The notes below the pieces were generated by a model. That model was not told the DNA's origin and did not search any database. It saw nothing but the letters and a program-made list of their open reading frames with translations. This document shows, piece after piece, positions 50,583 to 61,030 of a DNA stretch of 64,000 bases. Within the stretch, counting starts at the first letter, position 1. Each line of letters begins with the position of its first letter. The DNA lies in assembly GCF_041906005.1 (NCBI RefSeq), contig NZ_JAYRJY010000001.1:496001-560000 (forward strand). Reading direction: 5' to 3'. This DNA is from Ferrovibrio sp041906005 (lineage in GTDB: Bacteria; Pseudomonadota; Alphaproteobacteria; Ferrovibrionales; Ferrovibrionaceae). Made by a program: the position numbers and the translations under genes.

Positions 50583-51401
50583 TTATTCCGGACGACGGAA
50601 CACATATTCGTCGCAGCCAGACCCCAGCAAGCCCGTCTGCAACCCTTCGACCCAACGGGCCACCGGTTGAAAATTCAGCTTCTGCATCAAGGCATCGACC
50701 TGGGATTCGGATATCTCCTCGTAAGGATATCCACCGATCCAGTCATGCACGTCATGGAGAAAGTCCATGCCGCGGGATCCCTTGTAGTCTCTTACATAGG
50801 CCGCGAAATCGCGGCCGGTCAGATAAAACCGCAGCCGCATCACCAGAAGGTACACAGCCCTGGCCCGGGCTTGGGCGGCTGGCGAGGCACTGGAATACCA
50901 GCGCTTGATCGCCGTCCATACCGGGCCGAGCCGAGTCTTTCGATACAGGGCAAAAACTAAGATGCCGCCAGGCTTCACCAAGGCGGCGGCCTGCTCGAGC
51001 GCACGATACATCGCGCCGGTGTGATGCAGAACGCCCCAAGAATAAACGATATCATGCAAGGCCGTCTCGCCACCCTCAAGGATGCTTAAGACCCGGATAT
51101 CGCGCGCCGCGTGCGGCGCATGACGGGCAAACAGGGCTTCCGCCGTTGCGACGGAAACCGGATCGATGTCGATGGCGGTCACCTTGGCCGCGCCAAGCCG
51201 GGCCGCAGCAAGCGCATGCAACCCGGAGCCGCAGCCGATATCGAGGAAATGCCGACCCTGGATCGCCCCGGCGCCGATCAGGCGCTCCAAGCCGCGTTCC
51301 GCTTCGCGGATTCGCGTTTCGTCGATCAATTCGGCATAGCTCTCCCAGTTCTTTCCAAAGGCAAAATGGGATGAAAGCTTGGTGAGATCAGAGGAAGTCA
51401 A
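50583..51401 (-). CDS. Class I SAM-dependent methyltransferase
   Basis: A 272-aa methyltransferase of unknown substrate. Motif I is FLDIGCGSGLHALAAARLGA, with AKVTAIDIDPVSVATAEALF as motif II and VYSWGVLHHTGAMYRALEQA as motif IV. The C-terminal part (YVRDYKGSRGMDFLHDVHDW, YPYEEISESQVDALMQKLNF) resembles small-molecule or lipid-type methyltransferases, but I cannot name a substrate. No operon partner is visible: it lies 72 bp from the CDF gene and ends 12 bp before the promoter of TerC copy 2. Confidence 0.82.
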   Translation of the reverse strand: MTSSDLTKLSSHFAFGKNWESYAELIDETRIREAERGLERLIGAGAIQGRHFLDIGCGSGLHALAAARLGAAKVTAIDIDPVSVATAEALFARHAPHAARDIRVLSILEGGETALHDIVYSWGVLHHTGAMYRALEQAAALVKPGGILVFALYRKTRLGPVWTAIKRWYSSASPAAQARARAVYLLVMRLRFYLTGRDFAAYVRDYKGSRGMDFLHDVHDWIGGYPYEEISESQVDALMQKLNFQPVARWVEGLQTGLLGSGCDEYVFRRPE

Positions 51402-51473
51402 ATGCCGTACCTGTTTAGAAGGACAAATTCCGTTCAGTATAAACGACTGAGGGAGAGCCGCAATCTGCCGCGA

Positions 51474-52127
51474 TCAGTCGGCCGCGCCAGCAGCCGCGGC
51501 CGACTGGCGCAATTCGGCCCGGGCATGACGCAGCACCTGGACCGAGCCCCACAGCGCCAGCCCCGCCATGAACGCGGCCACGGCCAGGTCGGGCCAGGGC
51601 GTGCCGGTGACGAAGACACCGCTGGCGGCCAGCAGCACGGCGACGTTGCTGAGCGCATCGTTGCGACTGCAGATCCATACCGCGCGCAGATTGCTGTCGC
51701 CGCTGCGAAAGCGATAGAGCAGCAGCGCGACGGCCACATTCACCACCAGCGCGGCAAAGCCGACCGCGCCCATGGTGAAGGGTTCAGGTAGCGTGCCGGC
51801 CAGCAGGTGGCGGATCACCATGCCGGCAACCCACAGGCCAAACAGGCCCATGGCGATGCCCTTCAGCAGGGCAACGCGGGCGCGCCAGACCAGTGCCATC
51901 GACAGCACGGCCAGCGCCAGCGCGTAATTAACCGCATCGCCGAGGAAATCGACGGAATCGGCCAGCAGCGAAGTGGAACCGGCCGCCAGGCCAGCGCCGA
52001 TCTCGACCATGAACATCGCGGCATTCAGCACCAGCGCAATCCACAGGGCAAACCGCGGGCTGCCGGCGCCATGGTCGTGGTCGTGGCCGTGATGATGGTG
52101 TTCGTCGTGCTGGCAGGTGGCGCCCAT
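51474..52127 (-). CDS. Cation diffusion facilitator (metal efflux) protein
   Basis: A 217-aa CDF-type transporter exporting divalent metals such as Zn2+ or Co2+ in exchange for protons. A histidine-rich N-terminus (HDEHHHHGHDHDHG) is followed by six membrane segments with the D-x3-D-type site ADSVDFLGDAVNY in helix 2 and RNDALSNVAVLLAASG in helix 5. It lacks the cytoplasmic C-terminal domain of CzcD and ends after helix 6. The ATG at 52127 (AAGGG 8 nt upstream) is 4 bp past the arsR stop; an ATG at 52145 overlapping arsR is possible. Control by the ArsR-type repressor is likely. Confidence 0.86.
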   Translation of the reverse strand: MGATCQHDEHHHHGHDHDHGAGSPRFALWIALVLNAAMFMVEIGAGLAAGSTSLLADSVDFLGDAVNYALALAVLSMALVWRARVALLKGIAMGLFGLWVAGMVIRHLLAGTLPEPFTMGAVGFAALVVNVAVALLLYRFRSGDSNLRAVWICSRNDALSNVAVLLAASGVFVTGTPWPDLAVAAFMAGLALWGSVQVLRHARAELRQSAAAAGAAD

Positions 52128-52131
52128 GACT

Positions 52132-52452
52132 TCAGCCCTTGTCATCGTGATGCGGTTCGCTGACATGCGCGACCATGTCGGCCAGCATGTGGCGCACATG
52201 GTCGTCAGCAATGTCGTAATGAATCTCGCGGCCCTTGCGCATCGCCCGCACCAGCCGCGCCGCCTTCAGCAGACGCAGGTGATGGCTGGCCAGCTGCGGC
52301 GACAGGCCGGCCCTGGCAGCGGCGGCCGAGGCCGCGCTGGGACCCTGGCAAAGGATCAGCACCAGTTTCAGCCGGCTGGGATCGCCAAGCAGGCGAAACA
52401 TATCGGCCAGCAGGTCGGTACGATGATCGGCAAGAGGCTGCGCATCAAACAT
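52132..52452 (-). CDS. ArsR/SmtB-family metal-responsive regulator
   Basis: A 106-aa winged-helix repressor: LLADMFRLLGDPSRLKLVLI, then AAARAGLSPQLASHHLRLLK (recognition helix), then AARLVRAMRKGREIHYDIAD (wing). The C-terminal helix HVRHMLADMVAHVSEPHHDD is rich in His and Asp, suiting a metal site at the dimer interface like the alpha5 site of SmtB or CzrA. It is followed directly by the CDF exporter. The ATG has no Shine-Dalgarno sequence and lies inside a 40-bp inverted repeat; the predicted transcript starts only a few nt before it, so it is probably read from a leaderless mRNA. Confidence 0.92.
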   Translation of the reverse strand: MFDAQPLADHRTDLLADMFRLLGDPSRLKLVLILCQGPSAASAAAARAGLSPQLASHHLRLLKAARLVRAMRKGREIHYDIADDHVRHMLADMVAHVSEPHHDDKG

Positions 52453-52480
52453 TTAAATAGTTGTTTAAATGTTTGATGCG
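52441..52480. promoter_or_regulatory. 40-bp inverted repeat over the arsR start codon
   Basis: CGCATCAAACATTTAAA (52441-52457) and TTTAAATGTTTGATGCG (52464-52480) are perfect 17-bp arms around TAGTTG. The inner TTTAAA-N6-TTTAAA part is SmtB/ArsR-like. The left arm is also the start of the arsR coding sequence (ATG TTT GAT GCG). Confidence 0.85.
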
Positions 52481-52490
52481 GAACTGTCAA
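52462..52490 (-). promoter_or_regulatory. Candidate arsR promoter
   Basis: TTGACA (52485-52490), 17-bp spacer, TAAACA (52462-52467) on the minus strand. The -35 is consensus, and the -10 lies inside the inverted repeat. The predicted start (near 52455) is within 0-4 nt of the arsR ATG. Confidence 0.5.
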
Positions 52491-52509
52491 GCTCGGCCGT
52501 CCGTATCAT

Positions 52510-52528
52510 GACAATTGACACAATTGTC
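52510..52528. promoter_or_regulatory. GACAATTG/CAATTGTC inverted repeat before SBF gene
   Basis: Perfect 8-bp arms around ACA, 109 bp upstream of the SBF transporter ATG. It is a candidate operator for that gene or for the divergent arsR. No regulator is assigned. Confidence 0.4.
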
Positions 52529-52637
52529 GCCTCGCCCACCCCATACAACCGGGCTATGCTACGGTTCCATAACGAAAAAGCCGGTCCGTCCTGTTCATGC
52601 TCCCACCTGCCCGCCCCACCACCAAAGGGTTAGCCCC

Positions 52638-53600
52638 ATGATCCGCACCCTATTGCTGGGGCCGCTGGATTATGTCGGCCGCCATGCCACCAAATTCCTG
52701 TTCGGCGGTGTACTGGTCGGCCTGGCCCTGCCCCCGCTGGCGGCCCTGCTGCGGCCGGGCCTGGTGGTTTTCCTGCTTCTGCCCTTGACCATGGCGTTGA
52801 TGCGGCTGGACTGGAGCGCCTTCCATGCCTATGCGCGGCGACCGCTGCTGGTGCTGCCGATGGTGGTCTTCCTGCTGCTGGCCTGTCCGCTGCTGGTCTT
52901 CGCCACCCTTGAGCCGCTCGGCCTGCCGCGCCCGTTGATGGAGGCCATCGTGCTGATGGCCGCAGCGCCGCCGATCACCGGCACCGTGGCGATCTCGCTG
53001 ATTCTCGGGCTTGATGCCGCCCTGGCGGTGATCGTGATGGTGATCGCGACCGCGCTGGTGCCATTCACCCTGCCGCCGCTGGCACTGATGCTGCTCAATA
53101 TCGAGATTCAGATGTCGCTGGCCGAATTCATGGGCCGACTGGCGCTGATGGTGGGTGTCGCCTTCGGCGGCGCGCTACTGGTGCGCTGGCGCATCAGCAA
53201 CGAGACGCTGCGCGCCAACAGCCGGCTGATCGACGGCTGTTCAGTGATGGCGCTGGTGCTGTTCGCCATCGCCATCATGGATGGTGTGGCCGCCAAGCTG
53301 ATGGCCCAGCCGGGCTATGTGATCCTGGCCACGGTTTCCGCCTTTATCGCCAATCTGCTGCTGCAGGCGCTTGGCTATGTGGTTGGCCGTCATATCTTCC
53401 GCCTGGACCAGCCGGCGGCGCTCACCCTCGGGATTCTGACCGGCAATTGCAACATGGGCCTGGTAATGGTGTCGCTGGCCGACCGTGCGGTATTCGACAT
53501 GGTGGTGTTCTTCGCCATGGGACAGTTGCCGATGTATATGCTGCCCGGACTGTTGCAGCCGATCTATCGCAAGCTGGCCGCGCGGCCAGCGAGAAGCTGA
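52638..53600 (+). CDS. Bile acid:sodium symporter-family (SBF-like) transporter
   Basis: A 320-aa membrane protein with nine to ten hydrophobic segments, for example RPGLVVFLLLPLTMALMRL, GVAFGGALLVRWRIS and ALVLFAIAIMDGVAAKLM. The crossover motif ILTGNCNMGLVMVSLADRAV fits the BASS/SBF fold. Members move organic acids, vitamins or, in the ACR3 branch, arsenite; the substrate is not clear here. AAAGGG lies 9 nt before the ATG, which is divergent from the arsR-CDF unit, so a metal- or metalloid-linked role is possible but unproven. The 3' end lies inside a tandem repeat. Confidence 0.78.
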   Translation: MIRTLLLGPLDYVGRHATKFLFGGVLVGLALPPLAALLRPGLVVFLLLPLTMALMRLDWSAFHAYARRPLLVLPMVVFLLLACPLLVFATLEPLGLPRPLMEAIVLMAAAPPITGTVAISLILGLDAALAVIVMVIATALVPFTLPPLALMLLNIEIQMSLAEFMGRLALMVGVAFGGALLVRWRISNETLRANSRLIDGCSVMALVLFAIAIMDGVAAKLMAQPGYVILATVSAFIANLLLQALGYVVGRHIFRLDQPAALTLGILTGNCNMGLVMVSLADRAVFDMVVFFAMGQLPMYMLPGLLQPIYRKLAARPARS

Positions 53601-53657
53601 AGACTGTGAGAAGCTGAAGATTGTGAGAAGCTGAAGACTGGTGACAAGCTGAAGAGG
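53591..53657 (+). repeat. 17-bp tandem repeat across a stop codon
   Basis: Units GAGAAGCTGAAGACTGT (53591), GAGAAGCTGAAGATTGT (53608), an 18-bp copy at 53625 and a degenerate copy at 53643. The first unit contains the TGA stop of the SBF gene (53598-53600), and the last merges into the Shine-Dalgarno region (GAAGAGGAG) of the SDR gene. Nearly identical copies suggest a recent expansion by slippage. Confidence 0.9.
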
Positions 53658-53665
53658 AGTACCTT

Positions 53666-54346
53666 ATGCCGACCCTGCTGATCACCGGCGCCAATCGCGG
53701 CATCGGCCTTGAATTCGTCAAACGCTATGCCGCCGAGGGCTGGCAGGTGATCGCCTGCTGCCGCGATCCGCAGGCTGCCGCTGCATTGCAGGCCGTGCCC
53801 GGCAAAGTGGTCATGGAAAAACTGGAAGTGACCGACTATGCCGCAGTGGATCGCCTCGCCAAGGCCTATGCCGATAGCGCCATCGACCTTCTGCTGAACA
53901 ATGCCGGCATCTATGGCAACCGGGACGGCACCCTCAGCATCAGCGATTTCGATACCTACCTGAAAGTTCTGCAGGTCAACAGCGTGGCGCCGATGAAAGT
54001 GGCGCTGGCCCTGCTGCCCTCTCTCAAGAAAGCCAAGGCGGCGAAAATTGCCACCATCTCCAGCCGCATGGGCTCAATCACCCATGGCGCAGGCGGGTCT
54101 TATGTCTATCGCGCCTCGAAAGCGGCGATCAATGCGGCGATGCATAATCTGGCGCTCGACCTCAAGCCAGCAGGTATCACCTGCATCGTGCTGCATCCCG
54201 GTTGGGTGAAGACCGACATGGGTGGCCAGGGTGCGGATATCACGGTGGAAACCAGTGTCAGCGGCCTGAAGAAAACCATCGATGGCGCGACATTGAACGA
54301 CACCGGAAAATTCTTCAATTACGACGGCAGCGAACTGCCATGGTGA
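53666..54346 (+). CDS. Short-chain dehydrogenase/reductase (CsgA-like)
   Basis: A 226-aa SDR oxidoreductase. Cofactor motif ITGANRGIGLEFVKRYAAEG (TGxxxGxG), NNAG in LLLNNAGIYGNRDGT and the catalytic Ser...Tyr-x3-Lys as ISSRMGSITHGAGGS ... YVYRASKAAINA. Sequence order fits the C-factor/CsgA-like group, whose substrates are mostly unknown. GAAGAGGAG provides the Shine-Dalgarno sequence, formed partly by the tandem repeat. Its stop overlaps the next SDR by 7 bp, so the two are translated together. Confidence 0.88.
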   Translation: MPTLLITGANRGIGLEFVKRYAAEGWQVIACCRDPQAAAALQAVPGKVVMEKLEVTDYAAVDRLAKAYADSAIDLLLNNAGIYGNRDGTLSISDFDTYLKVLQVNSVAPMKVALALLPSLKKAKAAKIATISSRMGSITHGAGGSYVYRASKAAINAAMHNLALDLKPAGITCIVLHPGWVKTDMGGQGADITVETSVSGLKKTIDGATLNDTGKFFNYDGSELPW

Positions 54347-55098
54347 AAACGATCCTGATCACGGGCGGCAGCAGGGGGATAGGTCGCGCCACCGCCATAA
54401 TGGCGGGCCGGCGCGGCTGGTCGGTAGGCGTGAATTATGCCGGCAATGAAAAGGCCGCACAGGATACCGTACGTGCCGTGCAGCAGGCCGGCGGCAAAGC
54501 CATCGCCATCCGGGGTGACGTGGCCGTGGAGGCCGATGTGATCGCCATGTTCGATGCGGTGGAGAACACCTTCGGCAGGCTGGACGGCCTGGTGAACAAT
54601 GCCGGCATCGTGGCGCCGACTGCCGATCTGGCCAACATGTCAGTGGAACGGCTGAAACGCCTGTTCGATATCAACATCCTGGGCAGCGTACTCTGCGCCC
54701 GCGAGGCGGCACGGCGGCTTTCGACCCGACGCGGCGGCCAGAATCCAGGCCGGGGTGGCGCCATCGTCAACCTCTCCTCGGCGGCGGCACGCATCGGCTC
54801 GCCCAATCTGTTTGTCGATTACGCCACCTCGAAAGGCGCCATCGACACTCTCACCATCGGCCTGTCGAAAGAACTGGGGCCCGAAGGCATCCGCGTGAAT
54901 GCCGTGCGACCGGGTATCATCGAAACTGATATCCATGCCAGCGCCGGAGAACCGGATCGCGCCACACGATTGGGCCCCACGGCTCCGCTGGGCCGGGCCG
55001 GCACCGCCGATGAAGTGGCCGAGGCGATCATCTGGCTGCTGGACGATGCGTCAAGCTATGTGAATGGCGCGCTGCTGGACGTGGCTGGCGGACGCTGA
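54340..55098 (+). CDS. Short-chain dehydrogenase/reductase (FabG-like)
   Basis: A 252-aa classical SDR. Motifs ILITGGSRGIGRATAIMA, LVNNAGIVAPTADL, NLSSAAARIG, Tyr-x3-Lys in DYATSKGAIDTLTIGLSKEL, and the RVNAVRPGIIETDIH loop suggest an NADP-dependent oxidoreductase; the substrate is unknown. The start at ATG 54340 (MVKTILITGG) was chosen because upstream in-frame codons lie inside the previous gene and add no family sequence. A 7-bp overlap with the upstream SDR implies a two-gene operon. Confidence 0.88.
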   Translation: MVKTILITGGSRGIGRATAIMAGRRGWSVGVNYAGNEKAAQDTVRAVQQAGGKAIAIRGDVAVEADVIAMFDAVENTFGRLDGLVNNAGIVAPTADLANMSVERLKRLFDINILGSVLCAREAARRLSTRRGGQNPGRGGAIVNLSSAAARIGSPNLFVDYATSKGAIDTLTIGLSKELGPEGIRVNAVRPGIIETDIHASAGEPDRATRLGPTAPLGRAGTADEVAEAIIWLLDDASSYVNGALLDVAGGR

Positions 55099-55101
55099 CG
55101 C

Positions 55102-55761
55102 TCAATTGGCGGCTGAGGTCACCAGGACAGGCTTCGGGTCGTTGGTCTGGGCGAATACCAGCATGAAGTAATCGGCCTTGGCACCAAGGGCGGCACGGCG
55201 ATCCTCGAACTTCTTCACCCACCAGCGCACATCCTTCAGGGTGACATGCACGTTCTCGCCGTTCGGAAAAGTCTTGCCGGCCGGATATGTGGCGATGCAG
55301 ACATAGACCATCTTGTTGGCGAAGCCATATAGCTCGTCGATGACCCAGTCCATATCCTGTTCGGGGATATGCTCCATCACGTCGGTACAGATCACGGCAT
55401 CGAATGTCTCACCCAGCGGCAGCTTGGACAAAGGCTCGTAGCCGGGATCGTATAGCCGGATTTCGTCAACGCCCCAGAAGGTGCGCAGATCGACCTTGCG
55501 GGTGCCATCGGCCGACGGGAACAGCGGATCGCTGTAGAATTTGGCCTTGCCGGCACCGTAATCAAGCACAGTCTTGATGCCGAACTTCTGGATCAGCGAT
55601 TTAATCGTGGTGATATGGGGCAGCAGGCTCATCCCTGTGAAGGTTTCCGCTGCCGGCAGCGCCTTGTTCAGTTCCAGCGTGCCTTCGGCATGCATCTGCT
55701 TGTAAAAGCCGACCAGCTCGTTATAGCGCGGACTGGGATTGGCACGGCTGTAGGTCATCAT
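55102..55761 (-). CDS. Class I SAM-dependent methyltransferase
   Basis: A 219-aa putative methyltransferase with an atypical motif I (VLDYGAGKAKFYSDPLFP) and motif IV-like FDAVICTDVMEHIPEQDMDW. It resembles proteins annotated as class I methyltransferases with unknown, possibly sugar or envelope, substrates. GGAGACCGG precedes adjacent ATG codons, so either could start translation. The gene is convergent with the SDR pair (3-bp gap) and is the last in its direction before the GNAT gene. Confidence 0.75.
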   Translation of the reverse strand: MMTYSRANPSPRYNELVGFYKQMHAEGTLELNKALPAAETFTGMSLLPHITTIKSLIQKFGIKTVLDYGAGKAKFYSDPLFPSADGTRKVDLRTFWGVDEIRLYDPGYEPLSKLPLGETFDAVICTDVMEHIPEQDMDWVIDELYGFANKMVYVCIATYPAGKTFPNGENVHVTLKDVRWWVKKFEDRRAALGAKADYFMLVFAQTNDPKPVLVTSAAN

Positions 55762-55873
55762 CCGGTCTCCGGAAACTGGCGCGGTGGGCGCGTTTTGGCC
55801 CGAAATATACCATAATCAGCCATAGCCGGCGTAAAGAAAGCGTTACGCAGAGCCTGCGGCGACCCGGTAAAAC

Positions 55874-56322
55874 TCAATCCAGGGCCAACTTCATGCCCAC
55901 ATGGCTGGCCTTGAAGCCCAGGCGCTCATACAGGCGATGTGCGCCCTGACGGCTGTTGTCGGAGGTCAGTTGCACCAGCTTGCAGCCATGCTGCTTCGCA
56001 CGGTCGATGGCATAGCTGATCAGCTGTGACCCCAGCCCCCTGCCGCGCAACGTGGACTCAATCCGCACCGCCTCGATCTGTGCGCGTGGCTTGCCCAGGC
56101 TGCCCAGGCCGGGCAGCACCAGCAACTGCAGGCAGCCGATGATGCGATCCTCGTCATCCAGCGCCAGGATCACCTCGGCGCCGATCCGCTGCAGGCCATC
56201 GAAGGCGATGCCGTATTCCGCCGGCAGCGGATCGACGTAACGCTCTCGTTTGCCGCCGAGATGGTCGTCGGCCAGCAGCCGCACGATCTCGGGCAGGTCG
56301 GCCTTGCTGGCGGAGCGGAATC

Positions 56323-56326
<4 letters not shown>
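55874..56326 (-). CDS. GNAT-family N-acetyltransferase
   Basis: A 150-aa GNAT fold acetyltransferase. The acetyl-CoA loop RGRGLGSQLISYAIDRAKQH is clear, with LVQLTSDNSRQGAHRLYERL and GFKASHVGMKLAL as the C-terminal motif. A GTG start overlaps the metH C-terminal gene stop by 4 bp (GTGA), so it is the last gene of the methionine-cycle operon. Its substrate is unknown, and position alone suggests a link to methionine or SAM metabolism. Confidence 0.87.
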
Positions 56327-59033
<2,707 letters not shown>

Positions 59034-59037
<4 letters not shown>

Positions 59038-60116
59038 GCGGCAGGCACTGCAAATGGTTCGAGGCCAGACAGGCGAAGTTGCGGCGGGATGGTGGGTACG
59101 CGGCGCGGCTTGACGCCTTTCACGCTCTCGGCGATCGCCCTGATATGATCGGGCGTGGTGCCGCAGCAGCCACCCACGATATTCACCAGGCCGGCTTCGG
59201 CCCATTCGCGCAGATGCGTGGCGGTGGCATGCGGCGGCTCGTCATATTCGCCGAACTGGTTGGGCAGGCCGGCATTGGGATAGGCACTGACCTGCACATC
59301 GGCCACGCGGCTGAGCTCGGCCACATAGGGCCGCATCTGCTGGGCGCCGAAGGCGCAGTTGAGGCCGACCGAAAACGGCCGGGCGTGGCGCAGACTGTTC
59401 CAGAAGGCTTCTGTGGTCTGGCCCGAGAGCGTGCGGCCGGACAGGTCGGTGATGGTGCCCGAGATCATGATCGGCCATTCCTCACCCAGCTCATCGAACA
59501 GCTCGTAGACGCCGAACACGGCGGCTTTGGCGTTCAGGGTGTCGAAGATGGTCTCGATCAGCAGCAGGTCAGCACCGCCCTCGACCAGGCCGCGCGCCTG
59601 TTCCTTGTAGGCATCCTTCAGCTCGTCGAAGGTGATATTGCGGAAGTCCGGCCGGTTGACGTCAGGCGACAGCGAGGCCGTGCGGTTGGTCGGGCCGATG
59701 GCGCCGGCGACAAACCGCGGCTTGGACGGATCCTTCGCCGTATATTCGTCGGCAGCCTGGCGGGCCAGTTTCGCGCCCTGCTCGTTGATGTCGCGCACGG
59801 CGGCTTCCAGATGGTAATCCGCCTGGCTGATCCAGGTGCCGCTGAAGGTGTTGGTCTCGATGAGATCGGCTCCGGCGTCAAGATATTCCTTGTGAACGGC
59901 CAGGATCACGTCGGGTCGCGTGATGTTGAGGATATCGTGATTGCCCTTCAGGTCGCTGTTGGCGCCCTTGAAGCGGTCGCCGCGATAATCGGCCTCGGTC
60001 AGCTTGCGCCGCTGCAGCATGGTGCCCATGGCGCCGTCCAGCACCAGGATGCGCTCGCTGGCGGCTTTCTTGAGTGCGGCGCGGCGCGCCTTGCGTTGTT
60101 CAGGCGTATCGAACAT
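59034..60116 (-). CDS. metH: Methionine synthase MetH, homocysteine-binding part
   Basis: A 360-aa protein equal to the N-terminal module of MetH. It has RILVLDGAMGTMLQRRKLTE at the start, the zinc cysteines in VGLNCAFGAQQM and VNIVGGCCGTTPDHIRAIAE (GGCCGTTP is diagnostic), and FLIETIFDTLNAKAA-like catalytic region (LLLIETIFDTLNAKAAVFGV). The start is MFDTPEQRK, whose ATG shares one base with the metF stop (TGATG). The tail ends just before the folate-domain gene. Homocysteine S-methyltransferases acting alone look similar, but the directly overlapping folate/B12 gene makes split MetH far more likely. Confidence 0.93.
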
Positions 60117-61030
60117 CAGGCCGCCGCCTCCCCGGCAATCGTCGGTTTCGGACGCACGCCGAGCACGTGGCAGATCGCATAGGTAAGATCGGCGCGGTTC
60201 AGCGTGTAGAAATGGAATTCGTCGATGCCGGCGGCCAGCAGGCGGCGGCACTGCTCGGCCGCCATGTGGGCGGCCACCATGCGGCGCGTCTCCGGGTCCT
60301 CATCAAGGCCATCGAACATGTCGGCCATCCAGGCTGGCACGCTGGCGCCGCAGGCGGCGGAGAATTTCACCACCTGGCGGAAATTGGTGACCGGCAGGAT
60401 GCCCGGCACGATCGGCACGGTGATGCCGGCCGAACGAGCCCGGTCGAGGAAACGGAAATACACGTCGGTATCGAAGAAATACTGGGTGATACAGCGGGTA
60501 GCGCCGGCATCGACCTTACGCTTGAGATGCTCGAGTTCCACGCGCGGCGAGGTCGAGTCCGGATGGCCCTCGGGATAGCAGCCGACGCTGATCTCGAAAT
60601 CGCCGATCTTCTTCAGGCCGGCGATCAGGTCGGTCGAATTGGCATAGCCCTGGGGATGCGGCGCGAAACTGCCCGTACCCTCCTGCGGATCACCGCGCAG
60701 GGCCACGATATGGCGAATGCCGGCCTGCCAGTAATGCTGCGCCACTTCATCGACCTCGCCTTTCGTGGCGCCGACGCAGGTAAGATGCGCGGCAGGCTTG
60801 AGACCGGTTTCATTGAGGATGCGGACCACCGTGTTGTGCGTGCGCTCGCGCGTCGAACCGCCGGCGCCATAGGTGACCGAGACGAAGCGCGGGCCGAGCG
60901 GCGCCAGGCGGGTGACGCTGCGCCACAGGCTTTCCTCCATTTCCGCCGTCTTGGGCGGGAAGAATTCGAAGGAAACCTTCAGCGGGCCAGGCCGGCGGGC
61001 GGCATAGGCATTGAAATCCGGGCTGGTCAT
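60116..61030 (-). CDS. metF: 5,10-methylenetetrahydrofolate reductase MetF
   Basis: FAD enzyme supplying 5-methyl-THF to MetH. The TIM-barrel motifs KVSFEFFPPKTAEMEESLWR, SVTYGAGGSTRERTHNTV, HIVALRGDPQEG and TQYFFDTDVYFRFLDRARSA are standard. Start at MTSPDFNAY gives 304 aa; it overlaps the stop of the ArsR/methyltransferase gene by 4 bp (ATGA), and a longer frame reading into that gene is a shadow. Tight coupling with both halves of metH forms the remethylation branch of the cycle. Confidence 0.97.
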   Translation of the reverse strand: MTSPDFNAYAARRPGPLKVSFEFFPPKTAEMEESLWRSVTRLAPLGPRFVSVTYGAGGSTRERTHNTVVRILNETGLKPAAHLTCVGATKGEVDEVAQHYWQAGIRHIVALRGDPQEGTGSFAPHPQGYANSTDLIAGLKKIGDFEISVGCYPEGHPDSTSPRVELEHLKRKVDAGATRCITQYFFDTDVYFRFLDRARSAGITVPIVPGILPVTNFRQVVKFSAACGASVPAWMADMFDGLDEDPETRRMVAAHMAAEQCRRLLAAGIDEFHFYTLNRADLTYAICHVLGVRPKPTIAGEAAA

